Assembly (NCBI RefSeq): GCF_000337555.1 | Contig: NZ_AOIO01000034.1 | Location: 162,914-226,913, forward strand | Direction of reading: 5' to 3' | From: Natrialba asiatica DSM 12278 | GTDB lineage: Archaea; Halobacteriota; Halobacteria; Halobacteriales; Natrialbaceae | DNA length: 64,000 nucleotides | In this document: piece after piece, positions 44,106-53,019 of the stretch | Layout of the letters: each line of letters begins with the position of its first letter | Numbering within the stretch: position 1 is the first letter of the stretch | Notes under the pieces: model-generated | The model's database searches: none | Told to the model about the DNA's origin: nothing | What the model saw: the letters and a program-made list of their open reading frames with translations, nothing else | Made by a program: the position numbers and the translations under genes

Positions 44106-46094
44106 ATGATGGCTACACAGGAGTCCGTCGCCCACGAGGCGCGATTACGGGCGCAAAACATCGGTGGGATCGACGAGACGACAGTCGAACTCGAATCGGG
44201 GATTACCGTCCTTGCAGGACGAAACGCGACAAACAGAACGTCGCTTCTCCAGGCGTTTATGGCCGCTCTCGGGGGCTCATCAGCCTCCCTCAAGGCCGAC
44301 GCCGAGGAGGGGTACGCCGAACTCGAACTCGACGACCAGACCTACACCCGGACGCTCCGACGAGCGGGGAACTCCGTCGTCACCGACGGTGAGCCGTATC
44401 TCGACGACCCCGAACTCGCCGACCTCTATGCGTTCCTGCTGGAATCGAATCCGGCCCGCCGCGCCGTCACGACCGAAGACGACCTGCGAGAGATCATCCT
44501 TCGACCGGTCGATACCGACGAGATCGAGCGCGAAATTTCGCGACTGACCGACGAGAAAAACGAAATCTCGAACGAACTCGACCGTCTCGACTCCCTGAAG
44601 AACGACCTCCCCTCGCTCGAACAGCAACGTACCGATCTCGAGGGGAAAATCGAGGACAAACGAGACGAACTCGAGGCCGTCAAAGCGGCGATCGAAGAGG
44701 CCGAAGCGAACGCAGACACCCAACAGGAGGGCCAGGACGAACTCGAGGAGAAACTCAGCGAACTCCGAGAGCGACGCTCTACGCTCGAAGACGTCCGATT
44801 CGACCTCGAAACCGAACGCGAGAGCCTCTCCGCCCTGCGCGAGGAACGCGACGACCTCGAAGCCGAACAGGAAGACCTCCCCCCACTCGACTCGCTCGAC
44901 CGCGAGGAAGTCGACGCCGAAATCGACCGACTCCAGCGCCAGTCCCAGTCGATCGACGGGGTTATCAGCCAACTCCAGAGCATCGTCCAGTTCAACGAGG
45001 AGATGCTCGAGGGCTCTCACCCGGAGATCCGACAGCTGCTGGCCGACGACGACACCGAGTCGACCGACCAGGCGATCACCGACCAGCTAGTCGACGAGGG
45101 AGCGGAAACCGTCCGCTGTTGGACCTGCGGCAGCCAGGTCCAGCGCAGCGAGATCGAAGCGACGATCGATCGCCTTCGCGAACACCAAGAGACCAAACTC
45201 AGCGAGCGCGACGACCTCGAATCCCAGATCGAATCCCTGCGCAGCGAACGGCGCGAGATCGACCAGACGCGACAGCGCCACGAGCGCGTCGACAGACGAC
45301 TCGACTCCGTCACCGACGAAATCGAACAGCGCGAGACCCGACTCGACGACCTCACCGATCGTCGCGAAGAACTCGAGAGCGAGATCGACGACCTCGAAAC
45401 CGAGGCCGCCGAACTCGAAGCCGAAACCGACGACGACACCGAAGACGGCGACGAAGAGAGCCTCCTCGAACTCAACCGCCGCGCGAACGAACTCGAGTTC
45501 TCCCTCGGCAGACTCGAACGCGACCTCGAAACGACGACCGACGACATCGAGGACATCGAATCCACACTCGAGGACGAAGACCAGCTCGAGCAGCGCCGCG
45601 ACGAGATTCGCGACGAACTCGAGGAACTCCGCACTCGGATCGACCGGATCGAGCGCGAGGCCGTCGAGTCGTTCAACGAACACATGGACGCCGTACTCGA
45701 GGTGCTCGAGTACGAGAACATCGACCGGATCTGGATCGAACGCGTCGGCAAGACGGTCCGCGAAGGTCGACGGAAGGTCGAGCAGACGGCGTTCGACCTC
45801 CACATCGTCCGCAGTACGGCAGACGGCAGCACGTACGAGGACACGATCGATCACCTGAGCGAGAGCGAACGGGAGGTCACCGGCCTGATCTTCGGGCTCG
45901 CCGGCTATCTGGTCCACGAAGTCTACGAGGAAGTACCGTTCATGCTACTCGACTCGCTCGAAGCGCTCGACTCGAACCGTATCGCGGCACTGGTCGAGTA
46001 CTTCGAATCCCACACCGACTTCCTCGTCGTGGCACTGCTGCCCGAGGACGCGACAGCGCTCGACGACGAGTACGATCGCGTGACCGAAATCTAG
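44106..46094 (+). CDS. archaea-specific SMC-like coiled-coil protein (Sph type, RdfA partner)
   Basis: 662 residues. Head halves flank about 430 residues of Glu/Arg-rich coiled coil. The Walker A is GRNATNRTS (38-46), with Arg instead of Lys. The hinge contains C338-W-T-C341, like a Rad50 zinc hook. The C-terminal head shows LSESEREVTGLIFGLAG in place of the LSGG signature, and Walker B is LLDSLEALDS (D616, S617), lacking the catalytic Glu. These changes are, as I recall, common to the haloarchaeal Sph family, linked to cell shape. ATG 44106 (or 44109) fits the TATA box. It is convergent with rdfA. Confidence 0.9.
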   Translation: MMATQESVAHEARLRAQNIGGIDETTVELESGITVLAGRNATNRTSLLQAFMAALGGSSASLKADAEEGYAELELDDQTYTRTLRRAGNSVVTDGEPYLDDPELADLYAFLLESNPARRAVTTEDDLREIILRPVDTDEIEREISRLTDEKNEISNELDRLDSLKNDLPSLEQQRTDLEGKIEDKRDELEAVKAAIEEAEANADTQQEGQDELEEKLSELRERRSTLEDVRFDLETERESLSALREERDDLEAEQEDLPPLDSLDREEVDAEIDRLQRQSQSIDGVISQLQSIVQFNEEMLEGSHPEIRQLLADDDTESTDQAITDQLVDEGAETVRCWTCGSQVQRSEIEATIDRLREHQETKLSERDDLESQIESLRSERREIDQTRQRHERVDRRLDSVTDEIEQRETRLDDLTDRREELESEIDDLETEAAELEAETDDDTEDGDEESLLELNRRANELEFSLGRLERDLETTTDDIEDIESTLEDEDQLEQRRDEIRDELEELRTRIDRIEREAVESFNEHMDAVLEVLEYENIDRIWIERVGKTVREGRRKVEQTAFDLHIVRSTADGSTYEDTIDHLSESEREVTGLIFGLAGYLVHEVYEEVPFMLLDSLEALDSNRIAALVEYFESHTDFLVVALLPEDATALDDEYDRVTEI

Positions 46095-46236
46095 CGCTCA
46101 CGTCCGGTACCCGTTCTGAACGCAGCGGTCCGATTTTCGAGATCAGTACTCCCCCGAGCGTTCCGCAGACTGCCGCGAGTGGCGGCCAGTATTCCGCAAC
46201 TTGAAATCCGATCACGGTTCCCGATCGAAGCCCGAT

Positions 46237-46264
46237 CCCATAACAATAGTACGCCTGTTATGGG
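46237..46264. terminator. 9-bp hairpin between the convergent SMC-like and rdfA genes
   Basis: CCCATAACA and TGTTATGGG form a perfect inverted repeat around 10 nt, 143 nt after the SMC-like stop and 75 nt after that of rdfA. Its symmetrical place suggests a two-way terminator, or a binding site. Confidence 0.45.
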
Positions 46265-46338
46265 TTGTTCGAGAAGAAAGGTAGTCTGCGGCTCAAACGG
46301 CACCCGGACACCGACGGTCTCCGCGCCACCGACTCCCG

Positions 46339-47076
46339 CTACGACTCATAACAGTCACACGCACCCGATTCCAGCAAGTCCGCTACGTCGTACTGTTTTC
46401 CACACCGTTCACACAGTACCTGCACGTCCGCGAAAACCCGGCGCGGACCGACCCGCAATTGATCCGTCTCCTGCAGTCGATCGAGTTTACTCTCCGTGAC
46501 CGAGACCGTTCGCTGGCGCAATTCCTCGATCGTTCGGGCCGTCGCCGCTGCGCTCGGGCCGTCAGTGCCCGACGGCGCAGTGACGTTTCGATACCCCGTC
46601 AAGTACGATCTGATCGCCCCGTACGAGACGAACTCGTCGGTTACTGTCTCGACAGCGACGCCATCCCGTTCGAGTCGCCGTTCGAGCTGCGTTCGTTCGC
46701 CGCGGCTCCCGGTTTCTCCGGAGAGCACCGCATAGAGATGCGAGACGTCTTCCGTGATCGTTTCGATCCCTGCCGCCGTGAGGACCGCCCGCAGCAGTTG
46801 CTCGTTGAACCAGTCCGCAAGCGATCGAAGACTCGCATCGGTTTCGGGATTCGTCCAGCGGACCTCGAGTTCATCGCCGACACCTGCAAGTTCGCGGTCG
46901 TACTCGGAGATAAGTCGGGCGACCTTCGGTTCGGGACCGGGTTTCGAACGCGATGCGGTGGCGTTCGATGCCGGCGTGGGCGCATCGGATTCAGTCGGTG
47001 CGGGAGGGTCTTTCTGGGGTTCCTGTCCCGGGTTATCGTGAGTGCTCCGGTCGGGGCTCTCATCCTGATCGTCCAT
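46339..47076 (-). CDS. rdfA: rod-determining factor RdfA
   Basis: 245 residues from ATG 47076 (MDDQDESPDRSTH). After an acidic, disordered N-terminus, the RdfA core starts near residue 45 (SKPGPEPKVARLISEYDREL) and includes LADWFNEQLLRAVL, ERRLERDGVAVETV and the FVSYGAIRSYLTGYRNV segment. A C-terminal zinc-binding tail has C222, C225, C240 and C242. In Haloferax volcanii RdfA is needed for rod-shaped cells. The reading frame is open upstream beyond 47076 but with no conserved sequence. Confidence 0.9.
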   Translation of the reverse strand: MDDQDESPDRSTHDNPGQEPQKDPPAPTESDAPTPASNATASRSKPGPEPKVARLISEYDRELAGVGDELEVRWTNPETDASLRSLADWFNEQLLRAVLTAAGIETITEDVSHLYAVLSGETGSRGERTQLERRLERDGVAVETVTDEFVSYGAIRSYLTGYRNVTAPSGTDGPSAAATARTIEELRQRTVSVTESKLDRLQETDQLRVGPRRVFADVQVLCERCGKQYDVADLLESGACDCYES

Positions 47077-47359
47077 CGAGGGTCGTTCGAAGAGTTCGTG
47101 TTCGCGAGGAAAGCCGTTTCGGTGCTCGGCGTGGGACTCGCGACCGAGTGTTTCGGCGTGGCAGGTGAAAGCGTCCGCATACTGGAACGCGACGGGCAGA
47201 GACGACAGCGTGCACACCGCGCGGCAAGAACGCATATGTATGGGGAGTGAACTGGCAAGGTGAAAGAGAGATTGGTTCCGCATCGTGGACGGTGACGGAT
47301 ATTCGACGGGACAAACGGGTGTATTCAACGGCGTATTCCAGCGCCCGAATCGCGGGGCG

Positions 47360-48130
47360 TTATCCGTAGGCGAGTGTGACCCTGATCTCCCCGGCTTTGT
47401 CCCGGAGGCGATTCGGGAGGGCGTCGTGGACGTACTCGTCCGTAAAGCGACTCGTCGGGCCGAACACGCTCAGCGCGCCGAGGAGGTCGTCGTCGGGCGT
47501 ATAGACGGGGACGGCGACGCTCCGGAGGCCGTCCATGTGTTCTTCGTTGTTTACGGCATACCCACGATCGCGGATCCGCTCGAGTTCGGCGGCGAGGGCG
47601 TCGGGATCGGTGATGGTGTTGTCCGTAATCGCGTCGAGGCCGGCCGTCGCGACGAAATCGGCGACGGTGTCGTCGTCCCATTCCGAGAGGATCACCTTGC
47701 CGGAGGCGAGCGAGTGAAGCGGTCTGCGTTTGCCGATCATGGTATCGGAGAGGCTGCCGTACCGGTGGACGTAGACCCCCTCGTACTCCTCTTCGACGAT
47801 GAAAACGGCGCGTTCGTCCGTCTCCTTGCCGAGCTCGAACACCGAGCGCTTGGCGGCGGTGTAGCCGCGCCGTCGGGTTCGCGCCTGCTCGCTGATCTCG
47901 AGGAAGCGAAAGCCGACGTCGTAGGCGCCGTCGCGTTCGACCACGTAGCCGAGATCGACCAGCGTGGTGAGGTGGCGATAGACGGTGCTCTTGGTGAACT
48001 CGGTTCGACGCGTGAGTTCGGTGATCGTCACGCCGTCTGCGTCCGCGAGCGTCTCGAGGATTGCGAACGTCTTGCGGGTCGTCGAGACACCCGCGTCGTC
48101 CCGTTCCCCTCGGCCGCGGTCCCTGCTCAT
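47360..48130 (-). CDS. IclR family transcriptional regulator
   Basis: 256 residues from ATG 48130 (MSRDRGRGERDD); ATG 48151 is an alternative. N-terminal winged HTH (about 20-75: VTITELTRRTEFTKSTVYRH) and the IclR effector domain (GKETDERAVFIVEEEYEGVY, LHSLASGKVILSEW, DRGYAVNNEEHMDGLRSVAVPV). Effectors of this family are often aromatic or small organic acids. It is 143 bp downstream of glutaryl-CoA dehydrogenase on the same strand, and probably controls the surrounding degradation genes. Confidence 0.93.
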   Translation of the reverse strand: MSRDRGRGERDDAGVSTTRKTFAILETLADADGVTITELTRRTEFTKSTVYRHLTTLVDLGYVVERDGAYDVGFRFLEISEQARTRRRGYTAAKRSVFELGKETDERAVFIVEEEYEGVYVHRYGSLSDTMIGKRRPLHSLASGKVILSEWDDDTVADFVATAGLDAITDNTITDPDALAAELERIRDRGYAVNNEEHMDGLRSVAVPVYTPDDDLLGALSVFGPTSRFTDEYVHDALPNRLRDKAGEIRVTLAYG

Positions 48131-48273
48131 ATCGAGAGTATTCCGCGGCATCTCAATGAATGTTCCGAATAATAAAACAGAATCTGCGGAGTGTGAAACG
48201 CGAGGGAGAACGCGGTGAACCGGGCGACCGACCGGGAACGAGGAGAAGAAAAGAACGGCCGCACACGGACGGG

Positions 48274-49437
48274 TTACTGGTACGCCGGGATGCCGGTCAG
48301 ATCCTCGCCGAGAATCAGCGTGTGGATATCGTGGGTGCCCTCGTAGGTGTAGACCGTCTCCATGTTCGCCATGTGACGCATCGGCGAGTAGTCGGTCGTG
48401 ATGCCGTTGCCGCCGAGCATCTCGCGGGCGACGCGGGCTTGATCGCGGGCCATGCGGACGTTGTTCCGCTTCGCCATCGAGACGTGCTGGGGCCGCAAGT
48501 CGCCGCGCTCTTTGAGGTCCGCGAGTCGGTAGGCGAGCAACTGGCTCAGCGTAATCTGGGTCGCCATCTCCGCGAGTTTGCGCTGCTGAAGCTGGAACTG
48601 AGCGATCGGCCCGCCGAACTGCTCGCGGTCGGTCGCGTACTGGCGGGCCTCTTCGAAGGCGTCGCGAGCCGCGCCGATCGCGCCCCACGCGATGCCGTAG
48701 CGAGCCTGCGTGAGACAGGACAGCGGCCCCTTCATCCCGGAGACGCCGGGAAGCACGTTCGCTTCGGGGACGTAAACGTCGTTCAGCCCGATCTCGCCGG
48801 TGATCGACGCGCGCAGCGAGAGCTTCTCGGTGATCTTGTTCGTCGTGATCCCGTCGCGGTCGGTCTCGACGAGGAAACCGCGAACGGGGTCGTCCTCGGC
48901 CGAGCGGTCGCGCGCCCAGACGATCGCAACGTCCGAAATCGGCGAGTTCGTGATCCACGTCTTCGAGCCGTTGATGACGTAGCCGTCGCCGTCGGCCTCG
49001 GCGTCGGTCTCCATCGACGACGGGTTCGAGCCGTGTTCGGGCTCCGTGAGGCCGAAACAGCCGACCGCCTCGCCCTGCCCGAGCTTCGGCAGCCACTCCT
49101 CCTTTTGCGCCTCGCTGCCGTAGGCGTGGATGGGGTACATGACGAGTGCCCCCTGCACGGACGCCATCGAGCGCAGCCCCGAGTCGCCGGCCTCGAGTTC
49201 TTGCATCAGGAGTCCGTAGGCGGTTTCGGAGACGTTCGGCGAGCCGTATCCCTCGAGGTTCGGCGCGTAGAAGCCGAGCTCACCCATCGTCGGGATCAGC
49301 TCCTTCGGGAACGTACCCGCCTCGAAGTGCTCGCCGATATCGGGCTTGACGTGTTCCTCGACGAACTCGCGGGCGGTGTCCCGGATCAACCGTTCTTCCT
49401 GGTCTAAATCCGCTTCGAGCTGAACGAAATCCAGCAT
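48274..49437 (-). CDS. gcdH: glutaryl-CoA dehydrogenase
   Basis: 387 residues of the acyl-CoA dehydrogenase fold. Features diagnostic of glutaryl-CoA dehydrogenase: LTEPEHGSNPSSME, GPLSCLTQARYGIAWGAIGA, MLGGNGITTDYSPMRH and YEGTHDIHTLILG with the catalytic base E366. The enzyme oxidises and decarboxylates glutaryl-CoA to crotonyl-CoA, using FAD and passing electrons to ETF. It is divergent from the TAXI-TRAP genes over 198 bp and is followed by the IclR gene. Confidence 0.92.
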   Translation of the reverse strand: MLDFVQLEADLDQEERLIRDTAREFVEEHVKPDIGEHFEAGTFPKELIPTMGELGFYAPNLEGYGSPNVSETAYGLLMQELEAGDSGLRSMASVQGALVMYPIHAYGSEAQKEEWLPKLGQGEAVGCFGLTEPEHGSNPSSMETDAEADGDGYVINGSKTWITNSPISDVAIVWARDRSAEDDPVRGFLVETDRDGITTNKITEKLSLRASITGEIGLNDVYVPEANVLPGVSGMKGPLSCLTQARYGIAWGAIGAARDAFEEARQYATDREQFGGPIAQFQLQQRKLAEMATQITLSQLLAYRLADLKERGDLRPQHVSMAKRNNVRMARDQARVAREMLGGNGITTDYSPMRHMANMETVYTYEGTHDIHTLILGEDLTGIPAYQ

Positions 49438-49603
49438 GTATCATACTTCGCCAACGGTGCAATAGGCGTTGCGATACGTGTTACCAGTACAACACCTCAG
49501 TGACACGCCCGCGCCGGTTACCAGTTTCTTCCTCACCCCGTCTTCTGTATATTTCTCTTGTCTGAGGCTCTGATAGACAGGTTTGCTCAAATGATAACGG
49601 AAG

Positions 49604-49610
49604 AATTATA
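49604..49610 (+). promoter_or_regulatory. TATA box of the TAXI-TRAP operon
   Basis: AATTATA lies 26-32 nt before ATG 49636. The two intervening ATGs (49613, 49621) lead to other frames without conserved sequence. Confidence 0.5.
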
Positions 49611-49635
49611 CGATGGAAATATGTAACGGCTTGTC

Positions 49636-50673
49636 ATGGAGGATCGACCGATTTCCACGAACAGGGGGACGACTCGACGATCGCTGCTTGCAGCAACCGG
49701 AATCGGAACGGCTACGGCACTGGCTGGGTGCCTCGGCGGTAATGAGGGGGATGTCGAAGCAGGAACCGTTCGAATGCGAACGTCTCAGTCGACGACGACG
49801 GCCTACTCTGCCAACGAGGGGATTGCAAAGGTCATCAGCGATAACAACGACGACCTCACCGTCGAAGCGCGGACGAGCGAAGGGACCGAAGCGAATCTCG
49901 GTGCTCTCAACAGTCAGGATGCGGAAATGGTCTACATCCAGAACTGGTCGGCCCAGGAAGTCCAGGAGGGTGCCGGTGACTTCGACCAACTCGAGTTCGA
50001 GATGGCGCAGGTGTTTCACTTTTATGACCTGCCGTGGTTCTTCCTGTCGCCGGGTCTCGAATCGCTCTCGGGCATCGAGTCGGGGACGACGGTTTCGCCG
50101 ACGCCGCGGGGGTCGGGGACAGCCCCTGCGCTCGAACGGGCACTCGACTATGCGACGGACGACTACAATCGGACGAGCGTCGGGTACGGCGACCAAAGCG
50201 GGTCGCTTAACGAAGGCAGCCTCGATGTCGGTGTCGGGACGTACATGAACTTCAGTATCGTGCCCGGGTGGGTACAGGAGATGCTGAACTCCGCCGACCT
50301 AAACATTCTCGACGTGGACGACTCGACGCTCGAGGAGTGGGAGAACGACGACCGCCTGCTCGTTCAGTCGTTCAGTGGCGACGAGATCGACGGCACTCAA
50401 AACGCTCCCGAGGAAGTTTATTGTCCGACCTTCGCGTACAACTTCGTCTCGCGAGCGGACCTCGACTACGATACCGTTTACGACTTCCTCGAGACGATGC
50501 ACGAGAATCGCAGCGCGCTCGAGGAATACAGCGCCGTCCTCGCTCGACTCGACGACGAGACGTTCTGGGTCGAGAATATGTACAGCGATGTTCCGTTCCA
50601 CGCTGCCGCAGCGGACTTCTACGAGGAGATCGGCGTCTGGAAAGACGAGTTCGAACGGGCTGACGAACCGTAA
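49636..50673 (+). CDS. TAXI family TRAP transporter substrate-binding lipoprotein
   Basis: 345 residues. The Tat signal has RR at 14-15 (TTRRSLLAATGIG) and the lipobox ALAGC gives lipidated C32, so the protein is exported folded and anchored on the outer face of the membrane. The mature part has TAXI features: TVRMRTSQSTTTAYSANEGI, SQDAEMVYIQN, YDLPWFFLS and the C-terminal FHAAAADFYEEIGVW. It hands a carboxylate ligand to the fused permease 6 nt downstream. Confidence 0.92.
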   Translation: MEDRPISTNRGTTRRSLLAATGIGTATALAGCLGGNEGDVEAGTVRMRTSQSTTTAYSANEGIAKVISDNNDDLTVEARTSEGTEANLGALNSQDAEMVYIQNWSAQEVQEGAGDFDQLEFEMAQVFHFYDLPWFFLSPGLESLSGIESGTTVSPTPRGSGTAPALERALDYATDDYNRTSVGYGDQSGSLNEGSLDVGVGTYMNFSIVPGWVQEMLNSADLNILDVDDSTLEEWENDDRLLVQSFSGDEIDGTQNAPEEVYCPTFAYNFVSRADLDYDTVYDFLETMHENRSALEEYSAVLARLDDETFWVENMYSDVPFHAAAADFYEEIGVWKDEFERADEP

Positions 50674-50679
50674 CTCACG

Positions 50680-52902
50680 ATGACTACTAGTAGCCGCCTC
50701 TCCCGCCGTGCCCGACAGTCGCTCAGTGGAATCGGTCCGCTGGATGCCCTCACCGGGATCGTTTACTTGCTGGGCTTGGCGTTAACGTTGTTGACTATCG
50801 GATACGCGATGAAAATCGCGTTCGCGATCCAAACCGACCTGTTCGCGGAGACCGACGAGTACGTGAACGTCTTCCTCGGACTCGGGCTGGCGCTGTACTA
50901 TTTCGAGTATGCTCGCACGCAGTACAGTGATTCTGCCACAGGCGACGATGTCGCGACCGACCCTTCTGGGGGGGACACGGCCCAGACGGCCGATACCGCC
51001 GGTACGGGGCGAACTCTTCGGTCGCTCAAAGCAGCGTACGCACGGGTTGATCCAATTATCGCCCTCTTACTGGGTGTGGCGGCGATCGGTGCAGTGCTGT
51101 ACGTCCACACCAACTACGTTCGGTTGACCGAGTCGGCACACCTCCTCGGATATAATACGACCGACCATCTGGTCGGTCTACTCTTGATCACGCTGGCGAT
51201 CGACGCGACGCGACGGGCGTTCGGGAACGTCATCGCGGCCGTCGCCGTCCTCTCTATCGCCTACGCCCACACGGCGGTCGGGCCGAGCTTGCCGGGCCTG
51301 TTCTACCACACCGGAATGACCTGGGAAACGATCGCGGAAAACGGTGCGATCAGCGTCAGCGGCGTCTACGACGAGACCCTCATGCGGATCGGTTCGACGT
51401 GGGTCGCGATCTTCATCATGTTCGCCGGTATCGCCAAGGCGTACGGCCTGATGGATTTCGTCCTCGATGTCGGTCGTGAACTCGGGACGAGTCTGCGGAC
51501 GGGCGTCGTGCAAATCGCCGTCATCGCGAGCATGGTCATGGGATCGATCACCGGAAGCGCCGCGGCAAATACGGCAACGACTGGAAGTTTCACGATTCCG
51601 ATGATGAAAGATCAGGGCGTTCACGACGAGTTCGCCGCCTCGATCGAGGCGGTCGCCTCCGCCGGTGGACAGATGTTGCCACCCGTGATGGGGGTTGCGG
51701 CGTTCCTCATGGCTGACTTCACCGGCGTCAGCTACGTCGAAATCGTTCAGGCCGGAGTCGTCCCCGCAGCGCTGTTCTATCTCAGCGTCTGCATCGCGGT
51801 CCACTTCACGATCCTCAAGTTCGGCTGGGTCTCACGGGACTTGTCAACGTTCGACTGGCGGGCACTAGTCGGTGGACTTCACTTTACGATCCCGATCGGC
51901 GTGCTCCTCATAACACTCGTCTACCTGCAGTACACGCCGCTTTCGGCCGGACTGTATACCATCATCACGCTCGTCGGCGTGATGTACGTCCGAAATATCC
52001 TCGTCGGCGTCTTCGACGTGGGCGAGGAAGATATCACGCTCGAGATCGGAGAGACGAGCATTGCGGGAGACACGATCGGCTGGAACGTGCTCGCGACGAC
52101 GAAGCAGACCCTGGACGGCCTCAAACAGGGCGGCACCGAGATGGCACCGTTAGTCGGCGTCCTCGCCGCGATGGGGCTCATTATCGAACTGCTCGAGGGA
52201 ACCGGCCTCACCCAGGGGATTGCGACGACGATTATCGGACTGGGCGACGGAGTCTCCCTCTTTGGACTGGGAAGCGGGCTCTTCATCGTCCTCTTCCTCG
52301 CGATGATCGCGAGCATCATGTTCGGTCTCGGAATGCCCACGCCGGCGGCGTACGTCCTCGTGGTCGTTCTGGTCACGCCCGGGATCATCGGTATGGGCGT
52401 GCCCCAGATCACGGCACACATGTTCGTGTTCTACTTCGCGATGCTATCGGCGATCACACCACCGGTCGCAATTTCGGTCGCGATCGGCTCTCGGATCGCG
52501 GATTCGAGTTTCCTGCAGTCCTGTCTGCAAGCGCTCAAACTCGGTGCACCCGGGTTCGTGATTCCCTACGCGTTCATCACGAATAACAGCCTTATCGACT
52601 GGTCCGGCGAAACGCTGATCGCGTTCCCAGTCGTGCTGGCGGGGACCATCGGGCTGATCGTCGCGACCGTCGGCTTCGACGGGGCTCGGGACCTCTCGGT
52701 TCCGGCTCGCGGGCTCTACGTCGTCGCGGCGCTCTCTGCGATGTTCGGATCGGTCGTCCACGTCGCAGCCCAGATCGTCGCCGCGGCCGCCATCGTCGGC
52801 GTGTTGCTCCACGCCCGGCTCGTCGTCGGGTACGAAATGCCGGCCGAAACCGACACTGACGCCGACGCCGAACCCGCCATCGACACGCCGACCGGCGACT
52901 GA
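50680..52902 (+). CDS. TRAP transporter fused permease (4TM/12TM type)
   Basis: 740 residues with many transmembrane helices, combining the small and large TRAP membrane subunits as usual for TAXI systems. Conserved segments: IFIMFAGIAKAYGLMDF, MVMGSITGSAAANTATTGSFTIPMM (in pieces), LPPVMGVAAFLMADFTG, FGLGMPTPAAYVLVVVLVTPG and FYFAMLSAITPPVAISVAIGS. It uses an ion gradient, in halophiles presumably Na+. The gene starts 6 nt after the binding-protein stop: one operon. Confidence 0.93.
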   Translation: MTTSSRLSRRARQSLSGIGPLDALTGIVYLLGLALTLLTIGYAMKIAFAIQTDLFAETDEYVNVFLGLGLALYYFEYARTQYSDSATGDDVATDPSGGDTAQTADTAGTGRTLRSLKAAYARVDPIIALLLGVAAIGAVLYVHTNYVRLTESAHLLGYNTTDHLVGLLLITLAIDATRRAFGNVIAAVAVLSIAYAHTAVGPSLPGLFYHTGMTWETIAENGAISVSGVYDETLMRIGSTWVAIFIMFAGIAKAYGLMDFVLDVGRELGTSLRTGVVQIAVIASMVMGSITGSAAANTATTGSFTIPMMKDQGVHDEFAASIEAVASAGGQMLPPVMGVAAFLMADFTGVSYVEIVQAGVVPAALFYLSVCIAVHFTILKFGWVSRDLSTFDWRALVGGLHFTIPIGVLLITLVYLQYTPLSAGLYTIITLVGVMYVRNILVGVFDVGEEDITLEIGETSIAGDTIGWNVLATTKQTLDGLKQGGTEMAPLVGVLAAMGLIIELLEGTGLTQGIATTIIGLGDGVSLFGLGSGLFIVLFLAMIASIMFGLGMPTPAAYVLVVVLVTPGIIGMGVPQITAHMFVFYFAMLSAITPPVAISVAIGSRIADSSFLQSCLQALKLGAPGFVIPYAFITNNSLIDWSGETLIAFPVVLAGTIGLIVATVGFDGARDLSVPARGLYVVAALSAMFGSVVHVAAQIVAAAAIVGVLLHARLVVGYEMPAETDTDADAEPAIDTPTGD

Positions 52903-53019
52903 TCGCGGCTCCGCTCGCTGACACCGGGCTACTCGGACCCCGTTCTCGCGAACAACCGAAATAAATGGAATCGACAAGTAATAACCCTTTTGTGGCCCTC
53001 AAACGACCCTACACAAAGT

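Noticed and set aside
43979-44392. Plus-strand frame starting in the AT-rich region before the SMC-like gene
   Set aside because: It overlaps the true N-terminus of the SMC-like protein in another frame and has no conserved sequence.
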